This document shows positions 37,930 to 48,660 of a DNA stretch of 64,000 nucleotides, in pieces (within the stretch, counting starts at the first letter, position 1; each line of letters starts with the position of its first letter). This DNA is from Ceratotherium simum simum. Lineage: Eukaryota > Chordata > Mammalia > Perissodactyla > Rhinocerotidae. The notes beneath the pieces are model-generated. The model was not told the DNA's origin. It searched no databases and saw only the letters and a program-made list of their open reading frames with translations. The stretch spans positions 2,578,373-2,642,372 of the forward strand of contig NW_004454178.1 of NCBI RefSeq assembly GCF_000283155.1, written 5' to 3'. A program made the position numbers and the translations under genes.

Positions 37930-38300
37930 AAGGACTTTTCACAATCCTTCCTCTTAACTGGTTTGGAGAAACAATTCTCCAGACTGGGACCAAATTTTTA
38001 TCCATCCTTATTGATGCTGGAGCTACACTCTCAGTGCTCAACACCACTGCTATGTAACAGCCCCTGCCTCAAGGTACTAAAATGTCTCACAGAGTGGGGA
38101 TCTCTAATAAACCTCAACAGGTCCCTATTTCTAAACCTATTTCCTTTTTTCTGGGCCCTCCAAGAAATACCTATTCTTTCCTACTTAGTACCTCTGCCCT
38201 CGTCCACTTACTGGGCCAAGACTACTCAGAAAAATATCATGCAGGAATTTCTTTCTCCCAATAGGGGGAAACAACTTTAGAATTTGATGGCAACAACCAA
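37930..38300 (+). pseudogene. pro: Retroviral protease remnant
   Basis: This is an aspartic protease that would cleave Gag and Gag-Pol. The active-site loop is ILIDAGATLSVL at about 38004-38039, where families normally have D-T/S-G; here the codon is GCT (Ala). It is in the same frame as gag, which fits a gammaretroviral readthrough arrangement. Downstream the frame is lost by stops such as the TAA near 38055. It is inactive. Confidence 0.82.
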
Positions 38301-38479
38301 AATAACTTAGTCCAATGAACTGGATATATCTTCCTCAAAATCCTTTATTTGCACTATTTCTGACAATATCAAATCTGATGCCAAGGTTTCTAGCCATTTG
38401 CCCCTGTTGAATCAATTACCACCATCCCTATGGGCAAAATCATCAACTGATCTTGGTAGAATTCACAGTGCTCCTCCTG

Positions 38480-39600
38480 TCAAGATCTGAATGGATCCTT
38501 CAAAACCTTTCCCCAGAATTAATCAATACCCCATAAATGAAGAAGCGTTACAAGGAATCAAGTCAACCATACAAGATTAGAAGGCCCAAAGGCTTGTTAT
38601 TTCTTGCACTAGTCCCTGTAACACCTACCCCTCTTTTACCTATAAAGAAACCCAATAGCCATTAGTGGAGGTTTGACCAAGACCTTCGGGTCATAAATAA
38701 TAGAGCTATCCCTCATCACCCAGTTGTTCCCAACCCTCATACTTTGTTGGCTTCCATCCCTATCAGAAGCAAATTTTTCATTGTGATTAACTTATGTAGC
38801 CCTTTCTCTAGTATCTAGTAGATAAAGCCAGCCAAACACATCATCTTCACTTGGGAAGGACAACAATATACCTGGACAATTATGCATCAAAGTTTTACCA
38901 AAAGTCCTTCTTATTTCTCACAAATATTAAAGGCTGATCTAGATGATATAGAATTTCCTGGAGGTTTCACTTTATTACAACATATAGATGACTGACTTCT
39001 CTGCTCCCCTTCCCAAACCTCCTCACAGGAAGACAGTACTCACCTGTTAAAACTTTTAGCATCAAAAGGACATAAAGTCACCAAGGAAAACTTTCAGTTT
39101 GTTCAAACTCAGGTTTGAAAATTTGGACACTGATCTTGGAACAAAGGCTACATTTAGATACAGATAGGCTTCATGGCATCCTGAACTTTCCAAAACCCAT
39201 CACTAAGCACCAATTACAAGGTTTTCTTGGGCTAGCTGGCTACTGCTGAAATTAGATTCCAAACTTTTCCTTTATGGCCTAACCTCTATATGTTTTACTA
39301 AAAAAAAACAAACCTGACCCTACTGTTTGGGAAGATCAAGATGATGTAGGCTTTAAAGCCTTAAAGGAAAAATTAATAAATACCCCAGTCTTTGAGATCC
39401 CAATTATCAATTTCCCTTTTTTCCTTCATATATGAAAAGGAAGGAAATGCACTTGGAGACCACCATCACCCCATAGGGTATTATAGCCCATAGCTAGACT
39501 CTGTGGCACAGAAAATACCCCCCTTGTCTCAGAGCCATTCCTGTCACTGCCATTTTGGTTAAGGCCACCAAAAAAAAAATAGTCATGGGATCCTCTTAAC
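38480..39600 (+). pseudogene. pol: Reverse transcriptase remnant
   Basis: RT would copy the viral RNA into DNA. Recognisable blocks are LPIKKPN near 38640, LRVINNRAIPHHPVVPNP near 38685 (finger region), FTWEGQQYTWT near 38848, and the catalytic YXDD box, here HIDD at 38981-38992, directly followed by a TGA stop. 'KITKENFQF'-like thumb sequence follows. At least one net frameshift separates this frame from gag-pro. An A-run at 39300 and a second at 39570 may mark frameshift sites. Confidence 0.85.
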
Positions 39601-40335
39601 TATTCTTGTACCCTATGTGGCAGAAGCCCTTCTAAATTCTCATTACATTCAACATCTTTCAGCTAGTTGCCTCACCTCCTATGAAATCCTCCTGCTAATG
39701 GCTCCTCCTATAATCCTTTCTCGCTGCAATAACCTTAACCCTACCACCTTTCTTTCCTCTTTTATGGACGAGACTCCTCGTGACTGTTTGACTCTGACAG
39801 ATCGCCTTCTGACTCATCACAATGATTTACAGGAAACTCCCTTAACCAATGTTGATTTCTCACGGTTTACCAGTGGTTCTTATTTAAAGAATGTAAATGA
39901 CAAAACTGTGTTGGGTATGTGATTACAACCCCTTTTTAATTCATTAGGTGGCACTTTTGCATTTGGCTACGTAAGCCCAACAGGCTGAAATATATGCTCT
40001 TACTTAACGTTTGCATTCTAGCTAAAGGAGAAACTGCAAATATTTACACCAAGAACCAGTATGCCTTTGGAGTAACCCACGATTTTGGAATGCTATGGAA
40101 ACAGAGACGTTTCCTTACCTCTAATGGAGATAAAATTAATAATGGGTCTCATGTCCAAAATTTTCTAGATGCCATACTTCTATCAGCAGCTTTGGCTATC
40201 ATCAAGGTTCCTGGACATTCCAAACTTCATTCTCTGGAGACTAAAGGAAACCACCTCACTGATATTTTCACCAAAAATGCTGCTCTCGAAGGAACCAAAG
40301 GCAAACCTCCATTGTGTTCCAGAAGAATGCTTCGA
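39600..40335 (+). pseudogene. pol: RNase H remnant of pol
   Basis: RNase H would remove RNA from the RNA:DNA hybrid. The first catalytic block is VDFSRFTSGSYL near 39850, the AEIYAL block near 39990, and the last His-containing block IIKVPGHSKLHSL near 40200. 'TKGNHLTDIFTKNAAL' and 'LEGTK' complete the C-terminal part. The reading frame moves between 39922 and 39994 and again near 40300. Stops interrupt it. Confidence 0.85.
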
Positions 40336-41480
40336 AGCATTGGAACACAATGAACATGACGATTTAGAAAAATTAAGTGGAGAGGCTCAATCAGCACCAG
40401 AGGAAGAAAAACAATATTGGCAATCCAATGGCTACTGGCATGGTAAAACAAGAAACCTCTGGTTTGGGCCAAATAAAAACTCAGTCCTACCAGAGATTCT
40501 AAAATTTCCATTGTTGACCATTGTGCATTCATTCAATCATTGGTCTACTGACAAAATGGTAACACTTATGAAAGAATATTGGTGAGAAAATATACATAAG
40601 ACTGCAAAAAATCTATCTTGCTTGCCCCATCTGCCCAAAAGATAATCTGGGAAAACCTGCTCGCACTGCTCCTGCACATTTTAAATTGCCTAACAGATCA
40701 TTTGAGGCTTGCAAATGGATTTTATACAGTTACTCCCATCTCAAGGATATAAATATGTTTTGGTAATGATTTGTATGTTCTCTCACTGGACTGATGCTTT
40801 CCCTTGCAGGCAAGTTACTGCCTATTCTGTGGCTAAAATCCTATTAGAAAAAATTATCCCTACTTGGGGAACCCCCCTCACACTTCACAGTGACCGAGGA
40901 ACCCACTTGACCACTGTACGAGTTTGTGCTGTTTGGCTGGTTCTACATTTTTTCTGTGCCTAACCCCCTCAATCTTCAGGACTAGTTGAATGTACTAATG
41001 GCATTATTAAGACTTAATTGGCAAAATTTGTAGAAACCCTTCAAATACCCTGGCCAAGAGCACTACAATTGGTTCTTCTGAGTCTCAAATCCATCCCTTT
41101 TGGAACTCATAAACTCTCCCCTTTTGAGATAATCACAGGATATCCAACTCACCTAGCCCTTTCTTCCTCTGATGCAACTGCTGATAAAAGACGATGTACT
41201 TCAATTTTGCAAAAGTCTAACCAAATCCGTAGAGAATAATCATACTTTGGTAGAACAATCTTTCCATAGTGTGCTCCCAGGAGAGGGAAACAAAAGAGAT
41301 CATAATCTGTCACCTGAAGATTTCATGTACTGAAAAAGACCATTCAGAAAGACTCCCTCCAACCTCACTGGAGGGAATCTTACCAGGTGCTGTTAACCAA
41401 CCCCTGCACAGCAAAGCTCCAAGGAATAGATTCCTGGATTCAGGTGTCTCATTTAAAGAAGGCTCCAACTGCTGAACGGA
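40335..41480 (+). pseudogene. pol: Integrase remnant of pol
   Basis: Integrase inserts the DNA provirus into host DNA. The zinc-binding HHCC part is visible as VHSFNHWSTDKMV near 40525 and CPICPK-like 'cttgccccatctgcccaaaag' near 40620. In the DDE core, the Asp of MDFI is at about 40717, the Asp of HSDRGTH near 40890, and the Glu of GLVECTNGI near 40989. The C-terminal GPY/F-like part ends SWIQVSHLKKAPT at about 41464. The first stop in the core and the indel near 40920 make it inactive. Confidence 0.88.
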
Positions 41481-41557
41481 CCTACACTCCAACTGGTGAA
41501 TTAAAATTGAAAGTGTCAGGGAATTGCAGCAGACATCTGAAGCATAGTTTTCCCAAG

Positions 41558-43060
41558 ATGACTGGACCAGGCCTGTCTATCTTTTCTTCACTGTTTTCCC
41601 TCACTGTATTTCCTCTTTCTTTCTCTTGGAAAGACAACAATCTTATTTTTGTTTCCCAATCTATTGCAAAAGAGAGAGACCTGTCTGATTGTTGGATTTG
41701 CCGCCAAAAACTTCAATCTGTCCACGACAGTGGTGACTCTTTAGTCCTACCTGTAACTAATTTTTCCTTAGTTCCCAGTCAACTGATAATTACTTCCATC
41801 TTTCTTTGGGTGTTACCTATTGTGTCAGGCTTCTGCAACTGACTTCCCCTGTATCCTATTTTAATCTTTTCCCTTAATAACCGTCAGAGCCCAACAACTT
41901 TTGCAAACCCAACCACTTTCTTGCCCCTGCATTCTTTCCCGTTCCTTGATACTAACTGCCCTCGTGCCATAAAAGAAAACACCAATGGTCTTAACTCTCT
42001 ATGCAGAACTTTTAGAAGGGAACCTTTTAGGATGGTAAGGCATATTCCCGAATGTGCCAAGACCACAGAATCTTGGCTCAAAGAAACTAATCAAAAGATA
42101 TATGTTAACAACTCCATTAACAATTATGCTTTACCTGGGGTCCTCTGCGCTCCACCTGGTTTCACCTTTCCTGTGGAGGATGGCACCAACCCTGGACCTA
42201 TGATTGTCAATATAGCTGGTGGATAGGGGGACAATGCTTACTAGGATATCCAGTGGTTCTACTGTCCATCCATAGTCAATCTGAAACTGAGCACTGGGCC
42301 AATCGCCTAAACCTACATCAAAAAACCAAAGGTGAACTACCTGATAGGGACCATGACTCTGGATTTGCCTCCTTTGGCAGGTCTTTTCTGTTTCTTTGGC
42401 TCAAAATACACACAAATGAGTGCCTGGTTATCGATTGATCTATTACAATTGGCAACATAGCTGACTCTACTGCCAAGGCAATAGCAGCCTAACAGCAATC
42501 ACTAGATTCCCTGGCTAAGTAGTATTAGACAATCAGATCACCCTTAACTATCTCCTGAACAAGTTGGTGTATGTGTGGTAGTAAATATCACCTGTTGCAC
42601 ATGGATAAATTCCTCTGGGGAAGTAGATACCCAATTGCATGAAATCACAGAAAAAGCATGGAGGTTACAAGTTTCACTTGGCTCCCCATGAGCCTTTGAC
42701 TTATTCAGTTGGCTGCCTTCAGGTCCAGGTTCATGCTTCAGAATCATCCTACAAACTAGGCTTGTCGTATTACTTCTAATTTTGTTTCCAACTTTGCACC
42801 TGTTACATGTCAAACCTTTGCAGAAACAAATTGCCAAATAGAATAACATTGGCTCAATGCTTTGAGATGATTTCTGATGCCTATAACCTTGACAAAATAT
42901 GATTAGAAAGCATCTGAGGGTTCTTCCTCCTACCTTCCTTGTTACTCAAATGTGGCCTAAATGTTTTCTGATCACTGTGTACTTTCCCTCTGACATGGGA
43001 CAAAACCCAAGGAAGGTCCTTCCTGGAACTGAGGGACATACATACAAATCATAACTCAGA
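41558..43060 (+). pseudogene. env: Retroviral env remnant (SU and TM)
   Basis: env encodes the membrane glycoprotein. A probable start ATG lies at 41558, followed by a hydrophobic signal-peptide-like segment (LSIFSSLFSLTVFPLSF). The surface subunit has the CWIC motif at 41690-41701, typical of gamma-type SU that is disulfide-linked to TM. More SU sequence lies at 41921-42226 in the same frame. The TM ectodomain, with its two adjacent Cys codons (TGT TGC), is near 42593. Frameshifts and stops occur from about 41842 onward, with further ones around 42490 and 42520, so no full glycoprotein can be made. There is no sign of a preserved (co-opted) env ORF. Confidence 0.82.
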
Positions 43061-43106
43061 CGACTTGGCTCTTGATCAGTGATGCCTTCAAAGAAAGATC
43101 TTGATC

Positions 43107-43117
43107 AAAAGGAGAAA
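43107..43117 (+). promoter_or_regulatory. Polypurine tract
   Basis: AAAAGGAGAAA directly abuts the TG start of the 3' LTR at 43118, the usual position for the plus-strand primer of reverse transcription. Confidence 0.82.
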
Positions 43118-43505
43118 TGTGAAAATTGATGAAGGATACCTTATTCAAAATAGAGTTGAGAAACCATGAAGGGAGAGCTCCCAGACAGGTACCACTGTCG
43201 CAGTCTACATAACCAGCAGGAAGAAGGAAGATCCCTCCCTCTCTCAGCGACAATGTACTAACAATGCAGCCAATGAGAAACTGCCACCACCTTGAACTCT
43301 TGTTCTTCTTCAATGAGTTTTGTTCAAAACAATCCTCCCCAATTTCCTTCTAGAACCTAATAAAAGCTGACCTTCCCTTTGTCTCTTCAGACTTGCCTAT
43401 GGTTCACCATAGTTTGCTTGTCCTGAATTGCAATTCCTTTGCTATTTCCAAATAAACTCAGCTTTGATTTTATAATTTGTCAATTATTTTATTTTAAGGT
43501 TAACA
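43118..43505 (+). repeat. 3' LTR of the provirus
   Basis: It starts TGTGAAAATTGAT and ends AAGGTTAACA. It aligns with the 5' LTR over its full length with a few short indels, including the shared AATAAAAGCTGACC block near 43360. Confidence 0.92.
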
Positions 43506-43539
43506 AAGTTAAGTTACAGGAGAAATTGCCAAAAAGTCA

Positions 43540-44400
43540 AAAGTGGTCACTTAGGGCGGTGGAAAATGGGGGCAGGGAAGGGAGAGGAAAATAGCTGGAG
43601 ACTGCTGTCTTTCCTCGTTAGCCTTGTAGAAGTACTTGACCCTTATTATTACTCCTTTGAAGCTATTTTTGAGGACATTATTCACTTTCAACCTCCACTA
43701 CTATTTTAGTGGTGCTTAGTTCCTCGGAGTCTAAGGATTACGTGTCCACAATGATGGAGTATGTCTGATAGAGTAGATGGTTTACTGGATCCAGCTGGGG
43801 TCTTCTGTGAGGTATAATGTTTTCCTTTTTGAGTAAGGAAGAGTGGGGCACTAAGGGCACATGCCTGAAGAAAGGAACGATATAAGGCCAAACAGAAGAA
43901 AGAGGCTGGTAAGACGCTGTTAGCCTAACTCGAAGGACTCTGTTGTTGAGCCTTTGTGGGCAGAAGCTGAAATTGTTGTTTTCCAGATGGCTTCCAGGGA
44001 GAACAGGTCCTCCCATTTCCCCTTCCCCAGTGACCCCAGGGAACCAGATGTGTCGTAGAAGAGGAGAGAGCACCACTTTCTATGCTTCCTTGCTGAGCCC
44101 ACCACCACTGCAACACTTTGAGGACTGGCAGCCCGGGGAGCACTGAGGAGCATGACCTCCTGGAAGGACGTGGCGTCCTCAGGTGGTACCAGCCAGCAGT
44201 GCTGGGAGTAGGACCTCTCAGTGGCTCAGAGAGAAGAGAAGCCCCACATGGGGGCCAGAGTTGGTAAGAAAGGACACGCAGATACCACAGGCTGACCACA
44301 AATGGGATACTGGTTTATGGGTACATATGAGACACCCAGAAGCTTCCCCAACTATTTGGGGAGTCTTCTCTGGGGGCTAGAGTTTCTGCATAATCCATAA
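43540..44400 (+). other. Unassigned GC-richer block right of the provirus
   Basis: This block is clearly richer in G and C than its surroundings, especially 43981-44340. I recognise no repeat family and see no poly(A) tail or target-site duplication. Overlapping minus-strand ORFs (43738-44076 and 43925-44299) are open for 112 and 124 codons, but their peptides are rich in Ser, Pro and Trp and look like translated GC-rich non-coding DNA. It could be an old LTR, a decayed retrocopy or a regulatory segment. Confidence 0.5.
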
Positions 44401-44554
44401 AGCCAAAAATTTGAGTCATTACTATTAATACGGCTCCATCTGGATCCACAAGGTGAAAACGTTTTGGTTTTGCTTACGGTATATTTCAGTAAACACTTGA
44501 AATAAAGCAAAGTGGTGTAGTTATAAGGAGAGTACAGATAGGAATCTTAGCCAA

Positions 44555-44645
44555 GTTAATTACCTATTATTTATTCTAGTATTATATTAATACTAATTAA
44601 TTAATAATAACAATAATAAATTGATTATTAATTAATATTAATTTT
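44555..44645. repeat. AT-rich (TAA/TTA)n low-complexity tract
   Basis: 'tattatttattctag...attaattaataataacaataataaattgattattaattaat' is a TTA and TAA rich simple sequence. Confidence 0.85.
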
Positions 44646-44782
44646 GAAAGTGTAAACCAGAAGGTTCCTTCACTGTATTATGATATGCAAACATATAAAT
44701 ATATGCAGACATACCAACAAATAAGCAAAACATCTAATCAAATTAAATATCTAATTTAATCAAGTTCCAAATTAGACATTTA

Positions 44783-45518
44783 ATTAGGTATTAAATATCT
44801 TTGTTGTTAGTGCTGTAGAATTGGTTCCAACTACTAGCACCCTGTGGACAGCAGAGCAGAATTCTGCCTGGTCTTTTTGCGTCATCCTCTCACCTTGCAG
44901 TGCTCTATCAGACAATGCCCCGCTGCTATTCACAAGTTTTCATGGTCAATTTTTTGGAAGTGAGTGACCAGGTCCTTCTTTCTAGTCTGTCTCAGTCTGG
45001 AAGCTCCACTGAAACCTGTCCGTCATGGGTGATCCTGCTGGTATTTGAAATCCCGGTGGCATAGCTTTCAGCATCACAGCAACGTGCATCCGACACAGTA
45101 TGACAAATGACAGGTGGGTGGTCGGTGCCGGCCTGGTGGCGCAAGCGGTTAAGTGCACACTCCGCTGTGGCGGCCTGGGGTTCGCCGGTTCGGATCCCCG
45201 GCGCGCACCAATGCACCGCTTGGCAAGCCATGCTGTGGCGGCGTCCCATATAAAGTGGAGGAAGATGGGCACGGATGTTAGCTCAGGGCCAGTCATCCTC
45301 AGCAAAAAAAGAGGAGGATTGGCAGATGTTAACACAGGGCTGATCTTCCTCACCAAAAAAAAAAAGCAACAAAGAGGAGGATTGGCATGGATGTTAGCTC
45401 AGGGCTGATCTTCCTCACACACACAAAAAAATAATAACAGGTGGGTGGTGTGGGTCCCTGCACGAACCCGGGTTGTGGCAGTGAGAACACCAAATCTTGA
45501 CCACTGCACCAGGGCTGG
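44783..45518 (+). mobile_element. Short non-autonomous RTE-type (BovB/RTE1-like) element
   Basis: From 44802 it reads 'gttgttagtgctgtagaattggttccaac' (an RTE 5' end) and switches near 44907 to RTE 3' sequence 'ctatcagacaatgccccgctgctattcac', 'ctagtctgtctcagtctggaagctccactgaaacctgtcc' and 'ggtggcatagctttcagcatcacagcaacgtgc'. The central coding part of an RTE is missing, so it depends on an RTE enzyme in trans. The flanking ATTAGACAT(T/C)TA at 44771-44782 and 45519-45530 is an 11 of 12 target-site duplication. An ERE inserted later into its tail (45123-45436). The family assignment is from memory. Confidence 0.7.
45123..45436 (+). mobile_element. ERE-type SINE with triplicated tail module
   Basis: The head 'tgccggcctggtggcgcaagcggttaagtgc' and B box 'ggttcggatcc' are clear. 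The flanking duplication ACAGGTGGGTGGT is perfect at 45110-45122 and 45437-45449. Unlike the copies at 18418 and 33226, the tail module 'gatgtta...cctca' plus 'gaggaggattggc' occurs three times. This makes it the younger of the two nested insertions here. Confidence 0.93.
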
Positions 45519-45844
45519 ATTAGACATCTACTTAAACTAAATTTACACTGATTGTCTTCTATTTCTCTTTGATGGCTCTCAGTTTTTCATGTGCATAATA
45601 GCACCTAGGTTTATCATGACGAGTGTAGCTTTCCTGGACCCCCTCCCAGATAATCAGGTCTAGAAGTGGATCTGCCAAACCTGCATTTGTAGCAAACTCG
45701 CTGGGTTGGGTGAAGCTAGTGCAGGAAATATGAAACTTCGAGAACTCTGGAACATCCTCGTCAAATGTGTATCTTTATAAGCCACTGCAAAAGGAGTAAC
45801 ATGCACCAGTGGTCTGACCTTCGTGATAAACCTACGAAGCAGTC

Positions 45845-45985
45845 AAAAGAGGTAGTAATTCTGAGCTGTAAACAAGGAAACCAAATCTGAGTGGGTTGAT
45901 TGCCCCGGGTTATATGGCAGCTAAGTAGCAGGGTCAGTTTTAAGACTCGGGATTTCTGACTCTTAGTGCAGTGCTATTTCTTGTG
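45845..45985 (-). mobile_element. MIR SINE fragment, reverse orientation
   Basis: 'aacaaggaaaccaaatctgagtgggttgattgccccgggttatatggcagctaagtagcagggtcag' and 'ttctgactcttagtgcagtgctattt' fit a reversed MIR 5' half. Confidence 0.75.
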
Positions 45986-48179
45986 ATAGTAAAAATACTG
46001 TAAAGTTTTACATCAGTTTCATGAGCACTTTGCACTGTAAATGCTTATCTTGTTAACAAGATGTCCCAAACCTGACATTAGCCATACCTGGATGAATCGG
46101 GTCAAATTAGACTTCAGTTCCGAATGGGGAGGAGAAACCAACATCAAACAACAAATTCGCACTTACACGTAAACTGCCATCACTTACAATACGCTTTCAG
46201 ATAAAGCCAAAGAAAACATATTTCTCTGATTTCCTGAGAGTATTATTTGGTACAGGCCATTTAAGATAAAGAGAATGATGAAATTTAAGGTAGAAGAAAG
46301 ATTTCGAGGTTATTTCAGGCTTCTTTTTCAGGACAAAATAGATAAACCATTTTTTTTTTTTTTACCAGTCAAGGAGTAACGATAATTCCATTCTAAATAC
46401 GCATTTGAAAAGTTTACATCAGAAGAGTGTAAAAAAGTTGCATGAAACTTCTCTTTAAAAAAAAAATCTATTAGTAAGTCCTGGCCAAAAAGCTGGAGTT
46501 GTATTAAGGAAAATTGCTCATCACACAACAAAGAGTATTTGAAACCAAATTGCAGAGTATTTGCATAATAGTTCTCTTTTTTTGAGAAAGAAAAGATGAA
46601 CAAGACACTAATTGTAGGTTTTATTTTTTCATAAAGGAAATAGCAGATGGCTTTTTTGGGGGATAGGGGAATAGATAAAGGAAAGAGAATGTGGATTCAT
46701 TCAGAGTGATGAGTGGGATGGAAAGGGAAAAAATTCCAATATTTTAATAATGGAGTGTTGGGTTTCAATAAATTACTCTATGTTAAAATTAATAACGTCC
46801 TCTGTTACCTTTCTCCGTGTAGGGCCTATGGAAGCAATTTTGGAATCTCTGCTGCTGTCACTAGAAAATGTCAGTGAAGGCCACTGAAATACAAGTTGAC
46901 AGGTGCATTATCTATTTTTCCAGAAATAAAATTATTCTCTGACTTTGTTTTCCCTTTTGCTTTATAACAATTTTTCTTGTAGGTGAACTAAAGCATGTTC
47001 TCATTGGACAGAGGGGAAGGATGTAACAGGTGCTGAAAACTCTAAAGCAAAAACATTTTTCTTTATAATAAGGTCTGGTTTGAATAACGACATTTTTTTT
47101 TAAGCTACCAAGGGACAGCCATGGCATAGACAAAAGCTCTGAAGTATGTGAGCCATTATTCTCTTGCCTATGCTATTTGTATCTCTATTTCAGTTTGAAG
47201 GAAAGACATTTCTGTACAATAATAAAAGTGAGCAATACCATTCGTCACATTAAGGTATCATTTTGCCCAGCCTTCAGATGTTTATACCTTGCCACTTAAA
47301 CTTGTTTTCTCACTCATGTTGGTTAGTGGTTTCACAAAAAGAAACAAGAAGAAAAAAAAAAAAAAATATGGCCAGTCAAAACTTATGGGCTATTCTGTTT
47401 TAAAAAACTGTCAATTTCAGCCAAACTTTCACTGTTTCATTCTGCCTATGGACCATTAATTCAATACCTTCCAGCTGAAAATGGGGAAAATCTCATTGCG
47501 TTAGGAATAAGGAAGATAAAAAGGGGGAGAGAAAAAGAAAAGACAGACAATTAATGTAGGCATATAAAATGGTACTTAACGCAGTAGTCAGCAGATTTGT
47601 GAACGCTTGAAACAAATGCCTTTCCTAAAGACAGTGAGGGAGATGGTGATGAAGAAAAAAAGAAGATGATGACGGTCGTGATGAAAAATGAAATAAAATT
47701 ACTGGTCCATACTAATGTTTTACAAACCTGTTTTGCTGCAGATGGTACCCAGATAACAAGATAAATGAAATGTGCATCTGCTCCTTCATGTCTAGAATAA
47801 ATAATAATTTACTTGTGCAAGCAGGTGAGCAGCAATTAGACAGGCTGAGTTAATACGCCATCAGTTTAAGTTTGTCCATGTTGCTCAGTGGCCTTAGCAC
47901 CTCTTTCCAATCTCTGGTATGATTGTCATGGACTTGAACAATCAAGATTAGGATCCTACTAACCTTTGGAGTCAGCAGTTTTCCATCTCCACTCTCCATC
48001 ATTCACCCATTGGGTGGCTGTATCTTAGATTTAGATAGTACTTAACACTGCTACATAATGAAGACCATAAGAATTCTACACAAGGTAGAATTCTATTTTT
48101 TCACTGTGTTTTCTTCCTTCCCCCTATCCCTGGTTATACCAACTTTTCCTCTATCCTTATTATGTGTTCCTATCCCTTT

Positions 48180-48660
48180 GTTATACATTCACTCACTTAA
48201 AAATATTTATTGATGACCTGCTATGAACCTGGCACTCTGATTAAAGCCGGGTCTACAATATTATCTCTATTCTTACGAAGATTTCATTCTACTGGGAGAA
48301 GCAATCAGTAAATAGGAAAACCAAATAAATACAAAACAGACATATAAATAATTATAAATTATATTAAAGGTAATGGAGAAAATACATAGGGTATTGCGGC
48401 AGATAGTAAAATGGTGTCTGCAGAGCTACTTTGGATAAGGGTAGTCAAGAAATGCGACTGAGATCTGAATTATGAGAGGCCAGACAGACAAATTCGAGGA
48501 AAAAGCCTAAGAGCTTGGCAAATTTTGGAAGCTCCGAGAAGGCTCCCGTGTCAGGAATTGAGCAAGAGTGGCAGTGGCCTGAGATGAGATTGGAAATGTA
48601 GATAGGGGCCAGATCATGAAAGGCCTTGAAGTCATGAGAAGAAGACTGGATTTATTCAGA
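48180..48660 (-). mobile_element. L2 3' fragment, reverse orientation
   Basis: 'tattgatgacctgctatgaacctggcactctg', 'ttcattctactgggagaagcaatcagtaaatagg', 'tggggccagatcatgaaaggccttgaagtcatgag' and 'ctggatttattcagaa' occur in reversed L2 order. The last phrase lies near 48605-48660. Confidence 0.75.

Larger units (their letters stand above)
35414..43505 (+). mobile_element. Complete, inactivated class I (gamma-type) endogenous retrovirus
   Basis: About 8.1 kb in the order LTR, primer-binding site, leader, gag, protease, reverse transcriptase, RNase H, integrase, env, polypurine tract, LTR. gag and protease share one frame, as in gammaretroviruses that use stop-codon readthrough. Every gene is broken by stops and frameshifts, so it cannot encode virus. 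The two LTRs differ at very roughly 15% of positions by eye, so the insertion is old. It is antisense to ERBB4, the orientation usually tolerated in introns. The flanking duplication is unclear: TAGT (35410-35413) on the left and AAGT (43506-43509) on the right match at three of four positions. A Tigger-type MITE is nested at 36015-36488. Confidence 0.93.

Noticed and set aside
43738..44299. Minus-strand ORFs of 112 and 124 codons as possible genes
   Set aside because: They overlap each other in different frames, have low-complexity GC-driven composition and match no domain.
44982..45356. 124-codon minus-strand ORF
   Set aside because: It runs through the RTE-derived element and the nested ERE, so it is translated repeat sequence.
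47620..47700. Acidic, Lys/Glu-rich coding look of 'gatggtgatgaagaaaaaaagaagatgatgac'
   Set aside because: It is a short purine-rich tract with no extended frame or flanking splice sites.
47740..47760. 'ggtaccc' near an AG-rich context as a possible piece of ERBB4 exon 19
   Set aside because: The neighbouring codons do not encode the expected AIK-containing strand in any frame.
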